Positions 7,739 through 17,687 of a DNA stretch of 41,129 nucleotides are shown here, piece after piece. The position numbers and the translations under genes were made by a program. This DNA comes from an uncultured Gammaproteobacteria bacterium. GTDB lineage: Bacteria > Pseudomonadota > Gammaproteobacteria > Poriferisulfidales > GCA-002705445. Location of the stretch: assembly GCA_913050095.1 (NCBI GenBank), contig CAJXAV010000008.1, positions 1 to 41,129 on the forward strand, in the 5' to 3' direction. The notes below the pieces were generated by a model. It was not told the DNA's origin, did not search any database, and was given only the letters and a program-made list of their open reading frames with translations. Numbering within the stretch: the first letter of the stretch is position 1; every line of letters begins with the position of its first letter.

Positions 7739-9652
7739 GTGGAGTCAATACTAGAGATTAAAGACAGCTGTTCAACACCGCAACAACTACTTAGAAGTTT
7801 TGCTTTTGCAAGATATTTAAAGATATATAAAAAAGAATATCTTGAGGATCTTGAAAAAAAAGGCGAAAAGCATTCTCAAGAAGCAAAGCAAAAAGAAGAT
7901 TTAATAGCTAACTTATCATTAAAAGATATCTTACAAATATTTGAAAGAGATGCATCAGGTAAAGAGCTAGAAAGAGATAGGGCAATTGTTAGATTTTTAG
8001 ATGGGTGTTACCACCACTATAGAAATAAAAGTTTTTCAAGGTTAGTGAGACTTAATAATGAAATAATTACAACAAGTACAGAATCTCAAAAATCTTTTAA
8101 AACAAAAATTTCAGATAAGGCAGAAAATCTTTCTGAGTTAATTATAAATACAAGAAGAATGTTGCTTGATAAAGTTGGACTTGGCCACGGTGTCTCAAGA
8201 TCTCATGGCTTAGATGCGTCCCCAAATGTAACAGCTGGGGAAATATCTGGTCATTTTTCTAATATTCCTTCAGCATATTCTAAACTAGCGCATACAAATT
8301 TAACTGTAACAGCTGATATAAAAACTGGAGTACATTATGAAACTTCAGTAAATAAAAGGGCGTTTCCATTTTATGAATTAGAGCACAATCCTTTAGACTT
8401 AGATGGCTATGATCCTGAAGACTGGGTAGCAGTTCCATTAAGCGTTGGAAAATGGTTAATAATAGCTTATATACATAAATCAAGAGGGTGTATAGAAATG
8501 GAGCCAGGGTTATTAAATTTATTTCCGCTTTATAAAATAGATAATAATTTTATTGATAAAAAACCAGATGGAATATTTTTCTTTGGTTTTCCAGATGCAA
8601 AAAAAGAAGATTTAGGTTTTTATCATGACAAAGAAGATGATTTGCTTATAGGAATGGTACCTAAGCTTCCAGAATACGGGTATTTTGGTTACTGTAAGAA
8701 ACCAATTTTAACGTTGCACAATGTTCTTGCTATTCTTAAAGGCGACTTCCCATTACATTGTGGATGTAATAGATATGTTGTTGGATTTGATAAAGATACT
8801 GATGAGCCATTTATATCTGATATTTATATTAAAGCAGATGATATGGGTAAGGCAGAATTTTATAAAAAAGATAATGATAAATTAAAAACACTGAAGTTTT
8901 TTGGTACTGAAATCGGAGCTTTCGCTTGTCTAGATGGGTTTAGTGAGCAAGCAAAACTGCAATTGGTTGGAAGAGAGATAGGTTATAACGCTTCAGCTGG
9001 AACAAACGCTAGGCAAATAGTTCCTGTTGCAGAAGAAAAAGAAGTTTCTACAGGCAGTGATTTAGATCTTTTGTTATATATAAACAATTATGATCTAAAA
9101 AAACCTGGAGAAACTATGGTTGATACAAATATGCCAGTCAAAGATGCAATTATTCATTTTCATGATGGAAGAAGGTGTGCCGCAGGAAGTACACAGACCG
9201 GCAGGGGTGGCACCGAAATAAGCTATTGGGCAAATCCTTTTCCATTATTAAAAGATAATGATGGCACAATTCTACATAAAGATTTATATGAGAAATACAC
9301 TGATACTGAAGAAGAACTAATATCAAGTATTGAAAAACTAGTAAAAAGAGGTGACATGGAAGTTGGTGTTGCATATAGCATGCTAATGGCAGGTGTTTAT
9401 GAAGGAAATACAGATGAAAAAGTTCTTGAGTGTGGATTTAATAATAGAGAAGAAATAGAGCAGGAAGGCCCAACACGCCTTGCAGAATCGTTAATAGTTT
9501 CTGTAAAAGAATTTGCAGTTAAGAAAAGAGAAAAATTAGGAAACAATCTGCAAGAAGTTGATGTAACAGTAGCGATGATTGGTGATAGCAGAACAGGCAA
9601 GTCCGAGACTGCAGAAAAAATGGAAGGCATACTAAATATGAATATAGCGTAA
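7739..9652 (+). CDS. Uncharacterised 637-aa protein with extreme C-terminal P-loop (PEPCK/HPr-kinase-like motif; possibly DUF4914-type family)
   Basis: GTG start preceded by AAGGGGA at 7724-7730. C-terminus VAMIGDSRTGKSETAEKMEGILNMNIA, with P-loop GDSRTGKS at 9581-9604. DUF4914 is recalled from memory only and not verified. Confidence 0.6.
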   Translation: MESILEIKDSCSTPQQLLRSFAFARYLKIYKKEYLEDLEKKGEKHSQEAKQKEDLIANLSLKDILQIFERDASGKELERDRAIVRFLDGCYHHYRNKSFSRLVRLNNEIITTSTESQKSFKTKISDKAENLSELIINTRRMLLDKVGLGHGVSRSHGLDASPNVTAGEISGHFSNIPSAYSKLAHTNLTVTADIKTGVHYETSVNKRAFPFYELEHNPLDLDGYDPEDWVAVPLSVGKWLIIAYIHKSRGCIEMEPGLLNLFPLYKIDNNFIDKKPDGIFFFGFPDAKKEDLGFYHDKEDDLLIGMVPKLPEYGYFGYCKKPILTLHNVLAILKGDFPLHCGCNRYVVGFDKDTDEPFISDIYIKADDMGKAEFYKKDNDKLKTLKFFGTEIGAFACLDGFSEQAKLQLVGREIGYNASAGTNARQIVPVAEEKEVSTGSDLDLLLYINNYDLKKPGETMVDTNMPVKDAIIHFHDGRRCAAGSTQTGRGGTEISYWANPFPLLKDNDGTILHKDLYEKYTDTEEELISSIEKLVKRGDMEVGVAYSMLMAGVYEGNTDEKVLECGFNNREEIEQEGPTRLAESLIVSVKEFAVKKREKLGNNLQEVDVTVAMIGDSRTGKSETAEKMEGILNMNIA

Positions 9653-9659
9653 GTTATAT

Positions 9660-12401
9660 TTATTTAGAATAATTTTTTAATTGGTCATCAATTTTTTGAA
9701 TTTGTAATTTTAACTCTTTAAGCTTTTGTTCGTCTGCTACAACTATATGCCCAGGAGCGTTGTTTATAAATTCAGATTTAGATAATCTTTCTTCAATACC
9801 AGCTGATTGGCTAATATACTTTTCTTTTTCTCTAGTTAATCTATCAGTTTCTAATTTTATATCAATTAAGTCAGATGAAGGTATTAAGATTTTTAAGTTG
9901 TTTGATACGCATGTGTAGTAATTTTTGCTTTCATCGGCCTTTTTAAAACTAATATTTTTAACTTTAGCTAAACTCATAATTAAAAAAGATAGGTTTTTAA
10001 AATATAGTTTATCTTTATCATTTTCGCCGGTTACCATAATTTCAATTTCTTTATTTGGTTTTACACCAATCTCGGATCTAGTTTTTCTTATCGCGGAAAT
10101 AATTTCTATCATCCAATTAATATTTTCAACAGACTTTTCTGTCGAAAATTTACGTATATCTGGATAAGTATTATTTTGCAAAAATTTTTTTTCTTTAAAA
10201 ATATCGTTATAAATTTCTTCGGTTATAAATGGCATGATAGGATGAAGCAATAGTAAAATATTTTTAAGAACTTCTCTAAGATTATAAACTATTATATTTT
10301 TTTGGTTTTTATCAATATTATCACTGTTAAGCTTTGATTTTGAAATCTCTATATACCAACTACAGTAATCTTGCCATATAAAGTTATATAAACCTTTAGC
10401 AGCGAAGTCAAATCTATAATTCTTGTAATTCTCGTTTGTATCCTCTATTAATTTTGCAAGTTTATCTCTAATCCATAAATCTTCGTCTTGAAAATTGGTT
10501 TGACCACTATCATTTTCGATTTCGTTTTTTTGTAATTTTACGAATCTTGCAGCATTCCATAATTTATTACAAAAATTTCTATAGCCTTCAACTCTCTTTA
10601 GATCAAAATTTATATCTCTTCCATTGCTTGCAAGAGAGGCAAATGTAAACCTTAAGGCATCTGTTCCATACGAATCTATTCCATTTGGGTATTCTTTCTT
10701 TGTATTTTTTTTTATTTTTTCAGACATCTCAGGTTGCATTAAGTCTGAAGCTCTTTTATTAATAAGATCGTTTAACTCAATTCCATCAATTAAATCTATT
10801 GGGTCAATAATATTCCCTTTGGATTTTGACATCTTATTACCAGAGGAGTCTTTTACTAAACCATGAACATATATTTCTTTAAACGGAATTTCACCAACAA
10901 ATTTTTTACCCATCATTATCATTCTTGCAACCCAGAAAAAAATTATGTCAAATCCCGTTATTAAAACACTTGTTGGGTAAAAAGTTTTTACTCTTTCTGT
11001 TTCATCTGGCCAGCCTAAAGTAGAAAAAGGCCATAAAGATGAAGAAAACCATGTATCTAAGACATCCTCATCTTGTGTTAAATCTATATTATCTTTTAAA
11101 TCATACTTCTTTCTTACATCTTCCTCACTTTTTCCTACGAATATATTTTTTTCTTCGTCATACCATGCAGGTATCCTATGACCCCACCATAACTGTCTGC
11201 TAATACACCAATCTTGAATATTATTCATCCATTCAAAGTAAGTTTTTTCCCAATTTTTTGGTACAAATTTTATTTCTTCTTCTTTAACGCATTTAATTGC
11301 TTCATCAGCTAATGATTGAATTTTTACATACCATTGGTCTGTCATTAATGGTTCTATGATTGCGTGACTTCTATCACCTCTTGGGATTAACATTTTGTGC
11401 TTGGTGGTTTTTAAAAGATATCCGGTTTCTTCAAGTTCTAAAAGAATTTTCTTTCTCGCTTCAAATCTATCAAGGTTATTATATTCTTTAGTTTCGCATT
11501 TTATTCTTGCTGACGCGTCAAAAATATTTACAATTTCTAAGTTATGCCTCTTTGCTAATTCATAGTCATTGAAATCATGTGCTGGAGTTATTTTCAAACA
11601 CCCTGTTCCAAAATCAATGTCCACATATTCGTCAGAAATTATAGGGACTACCTTACCTGTGATTGGTACAATTACGTTTTTCCCGATATATTTTTTGTAT
11701 TTTTCATCATTTGGATTAACTGCAACCGCTGTATCTCCTAAAATTGTTTCTGGTCTTGTGGTTGCAATTTCAAGATATTCATCCGAGTCATTATCTATAA
11801 AATATTTTATTTGCCATATTTTTCCATCTTCTTCTGAAGAAATAACTTCTAAGTCAGATAGAGCTGTTTGTAAAACTGGATCCCAATTTACCAATCTTTT
11901 GCCTTTATAAATAAGACCTTCTTCATAAAGATCAATGAAAACTTTATTTACAGCTTTTGATAAACCTTCGTCCATGGTGAATCTTTCGCTTTCCCAATCA
12001 AGAGATGCGCCCATTCTCCTCAGTTGCTTACTAATCATGTCGCCTGATTGGCTTTTCCAATCCCAAACCTGATCTATAAATTTTTCTCTTCCTAGATCAT
12101 TTCTTGAGATTCCTTGTGCAGTAAGTTTTCTTTCCACAACCATTTGGGTAGCTATTCCGGCATGGTCAGTACCAGCTTGCCACAAAGTTTTATCTCCAAG
12201 CATTCGATGATGTCTGCATAAAATATCCATTAACGTTACTTGAAAAGCATGGCCCATGTGAAGTGTGCCAGTAACATTAGGGGGAGGAATCATTATGCAG
12301 TAGGGGTTACCTATATCAGACGGTGAAAAAATTTTATTTTTTTCCCACTCTTCATACCATTTTCCTTCAATTTCTGCAGGATTATATTTATTATCAGCCA
12401 T
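9660..12401 (-). CDS. valS: Valyl-tRNA synthetase
   Basis: PPPNVTGTLHMGHAF (HIGH), KMSKSKGN, C-terminal coiled-coil. Confidence 0.98.
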   Translation of the reverse strand: MADNKYNPAEIEGKWYEEWEKNKIFSPSDIGNPYCIMIPPPNVTGTLHMGHAFQVTLMDILCRHHRMLGDKTLWQAGTDHAGIATQMVVERKLTAQGISRNDLGREKFIDQVWDWKSQSGDMISKQLRRMGASLDWESERFTMDEGLSKAVNKVFIDLYEEGLIYKGKRLVNWDPVLQTALSDLEVISSEEDGKIWQIKYFIDNDSDEYLEIATTRPETILGDTAVAVNPNDEKYKKYIGKNVIVPITGKVVPIISDEYVDIDFGTGCLKITPAHDFNDYELAKRHNLEIVNIFDASARIKCETKEYNNLDRFEARKKILLELEETGYLLKTTKHKMLIPRGDRSHAIIEPLMTDQWYVKIQSLADEAIKCVKEEEIKFVPKNWEKTYFEWMNNIQDWCISRQLWWGHRIPAWYDEEKNIFVGKSEEDVRKKYDLKDNIDLTQDEDVLDTWFSSSLWPFSTLGWPDETERVKTFYPTSVLITGFDIIFFWVARMIMMGKKFVGEIPFKEIYVHGLVKDSSGNKMSKSKGNIIDPIDLIDGIELNDLINKRASDLMQPEMSEKIKKNTKKEYPNGIDSYGTDALRFTFASLASNGRDINFDLKRVEGYRNFCNKLWNAARFVKLQKNEIENDSGQTNFQDEDLWIRDKLAKLIEDTNENYKNYRFDFAAKGLYNFIWQDYCSWYIEISKSKLNSDNIDKNQKNIIVYNLREVLKNILLLLHPIMPFITEEIYNDIFKEKKFLQNNTYPDIRKFSTEKSVENINWMIEIISAIRKTRSEIGVKPNKEIEIMVTGENDKDKLYFKNLSFLIMSLAKVKNISFKKADESKNYYTCVSNNLKILIPSSDLIDIKLETDRLTREKEKYISQSAGIEERLSKSEFINNAPGHIVVADEQKLKELKLQIQKIDDQLKNYSK

Positions 12402-12429
12402 ATAGTTTAATTAATTGATAAGATATTTT

Positions 12430-13935
12430 TTATAAAGATTTAGCATCTTCTAATAAAAGATGAGTCAGTAAAGATACTGGCCTTCCAGTTCCACCTTTAT
12501 TTGCACCTTCGTTCCATGCCGTACCAGCTATATCAAGGTGAGCCCAACTAAATTCTTCCGTAAATCTTGATAAAAAGCATGCGGCTGTAATAGTTCCAGC
12601 ATATCTTTTACCAATATTTGCTATATCGGCAAAATTACTGTCCAGCTCTGATTGAAACTCTTCCCACATTGGTAACTCCCAAACATAATCGTGACTAATA
12701 TTAGAGCTATTTTTTATTTTTTCAGTAAGCTTTTCATCATTCGAAAGTACCCCACTTGCAACTTTACCTAAGGCAACTAGGACAGCACCTGTAAGCGTTG
12801 CAACATCTATAATATGTTTCGGTTTGAATCGTGATACATATGTAAGAGCGTCACATAAAACTAACCTTCCTTCTGCGTCGGTATTAAGTATTTCAACAGT
12901 TTGCCCTGACATTGTTGTTACAACATCTCCAGGATTTGTTGCTGTACCACTTGGCATATTTTCTGCAGATGCAACAACACAAACAACATTAATTTTTAAA
13001 TTTAATTCGCTTATTGCTTTCATTGTTCCTAATACACTTGCCGCGCCACACATGTCATATTTCATTTCATCCATGCCATTACTTGGCTTAATTGAAATTC
13101 CTCCAGTATCAAAAGTTATTCCTTTGCCAACAAGAGCAATTGGTTTTTGATTTTTTCCTGCACCATTATATTTTATTGTGATCAATTTTGATGGTTCTTC
13201 ACTTCCATTTCCAACAGATAATAAACAATTCATTCCCATTGATTTCATTTCTTTCTCATTATGAATTTTAATATTTAGTTTCTTGTTTGACTTTCCTAGT
13301 TTTTTTGCAGTATTCGCTAGGTATGTAGGCGTACAAATATTACTTGGAAGATCACCTAAATTTTTTGCAAGTTTAATTCCATTAGCTATTGCGGCACCCT
13401 GCGCAAAATATTTCTTTATATTTTCTTTGTAATTTTTTCTTATACTATTAAATTTAAAAATGAATTTAGAAATTTTGTAAGGATTTTTATTTTTAGTTTT
13501 ATTTTTTGTATCATTGTATTCATAATCAATCCCATTAATATGTATTGAAATATTCCTAACTGCCCAATTTAAACTAATATCACTTGAGATAAAACTATCA
13601 ATACAAAAATAAATATTTTTAAGATTTTCTTTTTTGAAAAGTTCGCATGAGCTTATTACAGACTTCAAAAATTTTTTTTCATTATATTTATCTTTATCAC
13701 CTAATCCAACTAAATAGATTTTTTCTATCCTTTGATTAGAGCTTTCATATATACAAAGGTTTTGATTAATTTTGCCTTCAAATGAGGAATTATTAATGAT
13801 ACCCTTTATTGCCTTTAAATCTGATGCGCTAACTGACTTCGAAAGGGTGTTTATATTTTTATCAGAAAATACTCCAAATATAGCTGACCCTTTAGTGCTT
13901 TTTGATGTTATATTGTCAGTTAAATCGTATTGCAT
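12430..13935 (-). CDS. pepA: Leucyl (cytosol) aminopeptidase
   Basis: NTDAEGRLVL M17 signature, GKGITFDTGGISIKPSNGMDEMKYDMCGAA. Confidence 0.97.
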   Translation of the reverse strand: MQYDLTDNITSKSTKGSAIFGVFSDKNINTLSKSVSASDLKAIKGIINNSSFEGKINQNLCIYESSNQRIEKIYLVGLGDKDKYNEKKFLKSVISSCELFKKENLKNIYFCIDSFISSDISLNWAVRNISIHINGIDYEYNDTKNKTKNKNPYKISKFIFKFNSIRKNYKENIKKYFAQGAAIANGIKLAKNLGDLPSNICTPTYLANTAKKLGKSNKKLNIKIHNEKEMKSMGMNCLLSVGNGSEEPSKLITIKYNGAGKNQKPIALVGKGITFDTGGISIKPSNGMDEMKYDMCGAASVLGTMKAISELNLKINVVCVVASAENMPSGTATNPGDVVTTMSGQTVEILNTDAEGRLVLCDALTYVSRFKPKHIIDVATLTGAVLVALGKVASGVLSNDEKLTEKIKNSSNISHDYVWELPMWEEFQSELDSNFADIANIGKRYAGTITAACFLSRFTEEFSWAHLDIAGTAWNEGANKGGTGRPVSLLTHLLLEDAKSL

Positions 13936-13958
13936 AATATATTGCCTCTTTGTAATTA

Positions 13959-15272
13959 ATGATTATGAAAATTAACTCTAAATATACCAAAAATATAGAA
14001 AAATGGCTGGATATTTACGAGTCATGTAAATTAAAATTATATCAAGTTCAAAAGAAAATAATATCTATAATTTTAAAAAACAAAACAATATGTTTAGTTT
14101 TATGTAAAAAATTATTTAAAAAACCTAACCTTTCGGATCTAAAGAATTTATCGCTTAATCCAGAATTAACAATATTAGATAAATATATGCTCAAGAGCTT
14201 TATATTTTCGTTTATCTCAGTTTTATCAGTTTTAATTTTAGTTATTGTCGGAAGATTGTTTGTTAAGCTTTTAGAACTTGTTGTAGATGGAAGATTTGAT
14301 ATTGGAATGGTTTTTTCATTGCTATTTTTAAGTACATCAAAGTCAACAATATTATTGTTACCATTTGCGCTAATGATAGGCTTGATAATATGTTTGTCAA
14401 AATTTTACAGAGATAGTGAAATATATGCATTAAAAGCCTCAGGAAACTATAAGAAAGTATTTACAAAATTTTTTATTATGATTTCAATCCCGTCTTTTGC
14501 AGTAATTCTTCTATTAAATATATTTACTTCGCCATACTTAATAACAGAAATACAAAAAAAGAAAATTGAAGCGGCATCAACATCGGAAATCGGTTTAACT
14601 AATCCTGGAAAATTTATTCAAATGAAAGATAAAAACTGGATAATTTTTGTTGAGAATATTGAAAATGATATATCAAAAAGAATTTTTATAAAAAGCTCAG
14701 AAAATAATAAAATTTCTATTGAAACTGCAGAGGAGGGAGAAGAGTTTTTACAAGACGGCGTAAGAAGATTAGTTTTGAAAAACGGTCAAAGATATACTGG
14801 AACTCCTGGCAATGGTAATTTTCAGGTAATGAAATATGATGAACATGAAGTTAAATTATTAAATACTGCGCCAGATTTTTCGTTAAACTATAGAATGAAA
14901 AACATCTTTGATTTATTTGTTGATGAAAATAGGCCTTTTTCAAACGCAGAAATTCAATGGAGATTATTTGCACCTTTATCTGTCGTTATTTTAATCTTAT
15001 TCGCCTTTGTTTTTGGTGATGTAGCCCCACGACAAAATAAATATTCAAATCTTCTTTCGGCAATAATAATTTATTTTTTGTATTCAAATCTAGTTATTGT
15101 TTCTGTGAATCAAATTCAAAAAGAATCATTAATATTTAGCATAATTGGAACATGGTGGGTTCATTTTATAGCCTTGTTATTATGTTACACCATTTATAAA
15201 TTAAAAAAATATCAAATAAAAAATCCCAAAGAAATTTTAATGCTTGTTAAAAAGCTAAAAACTAAAATATGA
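13959..15272 (+). CDS. lptF: LPS export ABC transporter permease LptF
   Basis: YjgP/YjgQ-family TM protein (LDKYMLKSFIFSF), precedes lptG and is divergent from pepA; unusual ~72-aa N-terminal extension. Confidence 0.88.
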   Translation: MIMKINSKYTKNIEKWLDIYESCKLKLYQVQKKIISIILKNKTICLVLCKKLFKKPNLSDLKNLSLNPELTILDKYMLKSFIFSFISVLSVLILVIVGRLFVKLLELVVDGRFDIGMVFSLLFLSTSKSTILLLPFALMIGLIICLSKFYRDSEIYALKASGNYKKVFTKFFIMISIPSFAVILLLNIFTSPYLITEIQKKKIEAASTSEIGLTNPGKFIQMKDKNWIIFVENIENDISKRIFIKSSENNKISIETAEEGEEFLQDGVRRLVLKNGQRYTGTPGNGNFQVMKYDEHEVKLLNTAPDFSLNYRMKNIFDLFVDENRPFSNAEIQWRLFAPLSVVILILFAFVFGDVAPRQNKYSNLLSAIIIYFLYSNLVIVSVNQIQKESLIFSIIGTWWVHFIALLLCYTIYKLKKYQIKNPKEILMLVKKLKTKI

Positions 15273-16363
15273 AAATTCTTGATAAATACATTGCGAAACA
15301 AATCCTAATTTCAATATTTGCAGTATTGGGCGTACTTGTAATTGTTGTTGGATTACTTGATTTAGTTGATGAAATTAAGAAAGTTAATAGTGAATATTCA
15401 ATAATTCTTGCTTTTACATATGTAATATTGAATATGCCTCAGAATGTTTATGAAGTTTTGCCAATAGCAACATTAATGGGAAGCCTAATAGGGTTAAGTA
15501 AACTCTCAAGCACTAGTGAGCTTAATGCTGCAAAATCATGTGGCTTGTCTTTTATACAAATTACTCTTATTACATTAAAAACTGGAATGGTAATTGTAAT
15601 TTTAACATTTCTAATAGGAGAATTTATTGCACCAAAAGGTCAGCAATTAGCAAACAATGTAAAAAATATAGGTGAATCTACCAGATTAAGTATGAAAAAT
15701 ACTGATGGCATATGGATAAAAAGTAATAATAGTTTTATACATATCGCAAAAGTTTATCCAAATAAAATAGTCCAAGAAATTTCTTTATATCGTTTTAATG
15801 AAAAGCAACAATTAATGGAGTCTATATACGCTGAAGAAGGTTATTATAAAAACGGTCGTTGGTATATGGAAAATATAACTTCAACAAACTTTAAAAATAA
15901 GGACGTAGTTGTTGTTAATGAGGAGGCAACAACATTTGAAGAATTTATTGATTTAGATCTGTTTGATATTATGGTTATAAAACCAAATCAAATGACCTTA
16001 TTACAATTAAAAAAATATATACAATATTTGAAAAACAATTCTATGGAATCTAAAAACTATGAGCTGGCTTTTTGGTCAAAGTTTTCTATTCCTCTTTCTT
16101 GTCTCGTTATGTTTCTTTTAACAACCCCATTTGTTCATTCAAGTATAAGAACGGCAAGTTATGGTCAGAGAATATTTATTGGGATTTTAACCGGCGTAGC
16201 ATTATTTTTATTTAATCAAACTTTAAACAAACTATCTATTATCATTGATATTCCCCCATTTATTGGATCTTTTCTTCCAATAATTATTCTATTATCACTA
16301 AGTATAATAATTATTAATAAATACCATGGAATTAAACCTTTGTTAAAACTGTTTTCGAAATAA
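15269..16363 (+). CDS. lptG: LPS export ABC transporter permease LptG
   Basis: MKILDKYIAKQILISIFAVL..., YjgP/YjgQ family; ATGA overlap with lptF. Confidence 0.93.
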   Translation: MKILDKYIAKQILISIFAVLGVLVIVVGLLDLVDEIKKVNSEYSIILAFTYVILNMPQNVYEVLPIATLMGSLIGLSKLSSTSELNAAKSCGLSFIQITLITLKTGMVIVILTFLIGEFIAPKGQQLANNVKNIGESTRLSMKNTDGIWIKSNNSFIHIAKVYPNKIVQEISLYRFNEKQQLMESIYAEEGYYKNGRWYMENITSTNFKNKDVVVVNEEATTFEEFIDLDLFDIMVIKPNQMTLLQLKKYIQYLKNNSMESKNYELAFWSKFSIPLSCLVMFLLTTPFVHSSIRTASYGQRIFIGILTGVALFLFNQTLNKLSIIIDIPPFIGSFLPIIILLSLSIIIINKYHGIKPLLKLFSK

Positions 16364-16745
16364 TATCATGCAAACACTTTTTTTCTTTATGAAATATTGA
16401 TAGAAAAAAACCGAACCCAAAAAGTGATATCGACAATATTGAAATATTGAATCTTATAATAGCCTTTTTATAAGTAATTTTTTTACCTTGGTTGTCACTA
16501 ATTTTTATCTTCCAAGTTTTCATACCTAAGGTTCCATCATTGTTTACCCAAAACCATACAAAAAAATATTGAATTATTAGGTAATAATAAATTTGCATTG
16601 TTATCTTAAGAGTAAAGCTATCTTCAATATTAAAGCTAAAAAAAGGGATCGACATAATCATAAGAATTGCAAATATTAAGACAAAGTCGTAAATTATTGA
16701 AGCAATTCTTCTCCATAAAGAAATATATATCATAATTTTTTCCAA
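16332..16745 (-). CDS. RDD family membrane protein
   Basis: LWRRIASIIYDFVLI and NDGTLGMKTWKIKI typical of RDD domain; convergent overlap of 32 nt with lptG. Confidence 0.8.
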   Translation of the reverse strand: MEKIMIYISLWRRIASIIYDFVLIFAILMIMSIPFFSFNIEDSFTLKITMQIYYYLIIQYFFVWFWVNNDGTLGMKTWKIKISDNQGKKITYKKAIIRFNISILSISLFGFGFFLSIFHKEKKCLHDIISKTVLTKV

Positions 16746-16772
16746 ATTGTAAAAGTGTGATAAATAATTTAT

Positions 16773-16778
16773 TATAAT
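16773..16778 (+). promoter_or_regulatory. Putative -10 box of xerD
   Basis: TATAAT ending 9 nt before the xerD ATG; no good -35 at standard spacing. Confidence 0.35.
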
Positions 16779-16787
16779 ACGTGATAT

Positions 16788-17687
16788 ATGAAAAATAAAT
16801 TATACAATGATTATTTAGATGGCTTTCTTGATAATGCATGGGCTGAGCAGGGCTTATCAAAAAATACTTTGATATCTTATGAGAACGATATAAAAATTTT
16901 TTTAGTATTTATTAAAGAAAATAAATTGAAAATATCTGATATTCAGCAATCACATCTTAATACATTTATATCAAAAAGGCTTCAAGATGGAATATCTTCA
17001 AGAAGTATAATGAGGCTAATATCATCTTTAAAAAAATTTTTTGTTTATTTGTCTTCTCATAACCACATCAAAGTTAATCCTGCTGAGAATATCGAAAGTC
17101 CAAGAAAGGTAAAAACCTTACCTCACACGATTGACGTTGAAAGTGTTGACAAGCTTCTCGGTGCGCCAGATACAAAAACTAGATTTGGTGCAAGAGATAA
17201 AGCAATGTTAGAAATTTTATATGCATGCGGTTTAAGAGTTTCAGAGTTGGTTTCTTTAAGATTTTCTCAAGTTGTAATGGAAAGTAACTTTTTGAGAGTG
17301 ATGGGTAAAGGTAAAAAAGAGAGAATAATTCCAATTAATGATTATGCTTTATCATTTTTAAAAAATTATATAGATAATTTTAGATCTGATTTTATAAAAA
17401 ACAAAAGAACTGACTCATTATTTTTAAGCAACAGAGGTAAAGAAATGACAAGGCATTCATTTTGGCATATACTTAAAAAATATGCAGCACTAGTAGGAAT
17501 TGATGCTCATTTATCACCCCATACTTTGAGACACGCTTTTGCAACGCATATGATTAATAATGGAGCAGATTTAAGAGTTGTTCAATTATTGCTTGGACAT
17601 AGTGATCTATCAACAACACAATTATATACCCATATTGCCAAGAACGAATTAAAGGAGTTACATTGCAAAAATCATCCAAGAGCCTAA
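16788..17687 (+). CDS. xerD: Tyrosine recombinase XerD
   Basis: YACGLRVSEL, HTLRHAFATHMINNGADLRVVQLLLGHSDLSTTQLYTH catalytic residues. Confidence 0.95.
   Translation: MKNKLYNDYLDGFLDNAWAEQGLSKNTLISYENDIKIFLVFIKENKLKISDIQQSHLNTFISKRLQDGISSRSIMRLISSLKKFFVYLSSHNHIKVNPAENIESPRKVKTLPHTIDVESVDKLLGAPDTKTRFGARDKAMLEILYACGLRVSELVSLRFSQVVMESNFLRVMGKGKKERIIPINDYALSFLKNYIDNFRSDFIKNKRTDSLFLSNRGKEMTRHSFWHILKKYAALVGIDAHLSPHTLRHAFATHMINNGADLRVVQLLLGHSDLSTTQLYTHIAKNELKELHCKNHPRA

Noticed and set aside
8280-9630. Minus-strand ORFs (8280-8483, 9150-9374, 9397-9630) opposite the 637-aa CDS
   Set aside because: Short antisense frames without motifs; the plus-strand frame is continuous with a good RBS.
9925-13150. 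Plus-strand ORFs opposite valS/pepA
   Set aside because: Shadow frames of well-conserved valS and pepA coding sequence.
16636-16860. Minus-strand 74-aa ORF spanning the RDD/xerD spacer
   Set aside because: Overlaps the RDD gene in another frame and the xerD 5' end; no family features.
16788-17687. Tyrosine recombinase as evidence of an integrative element
   Set aside because: Sequence and length fit housekeeping XerD; no att repeats, cargo or other mobile genes nearby.
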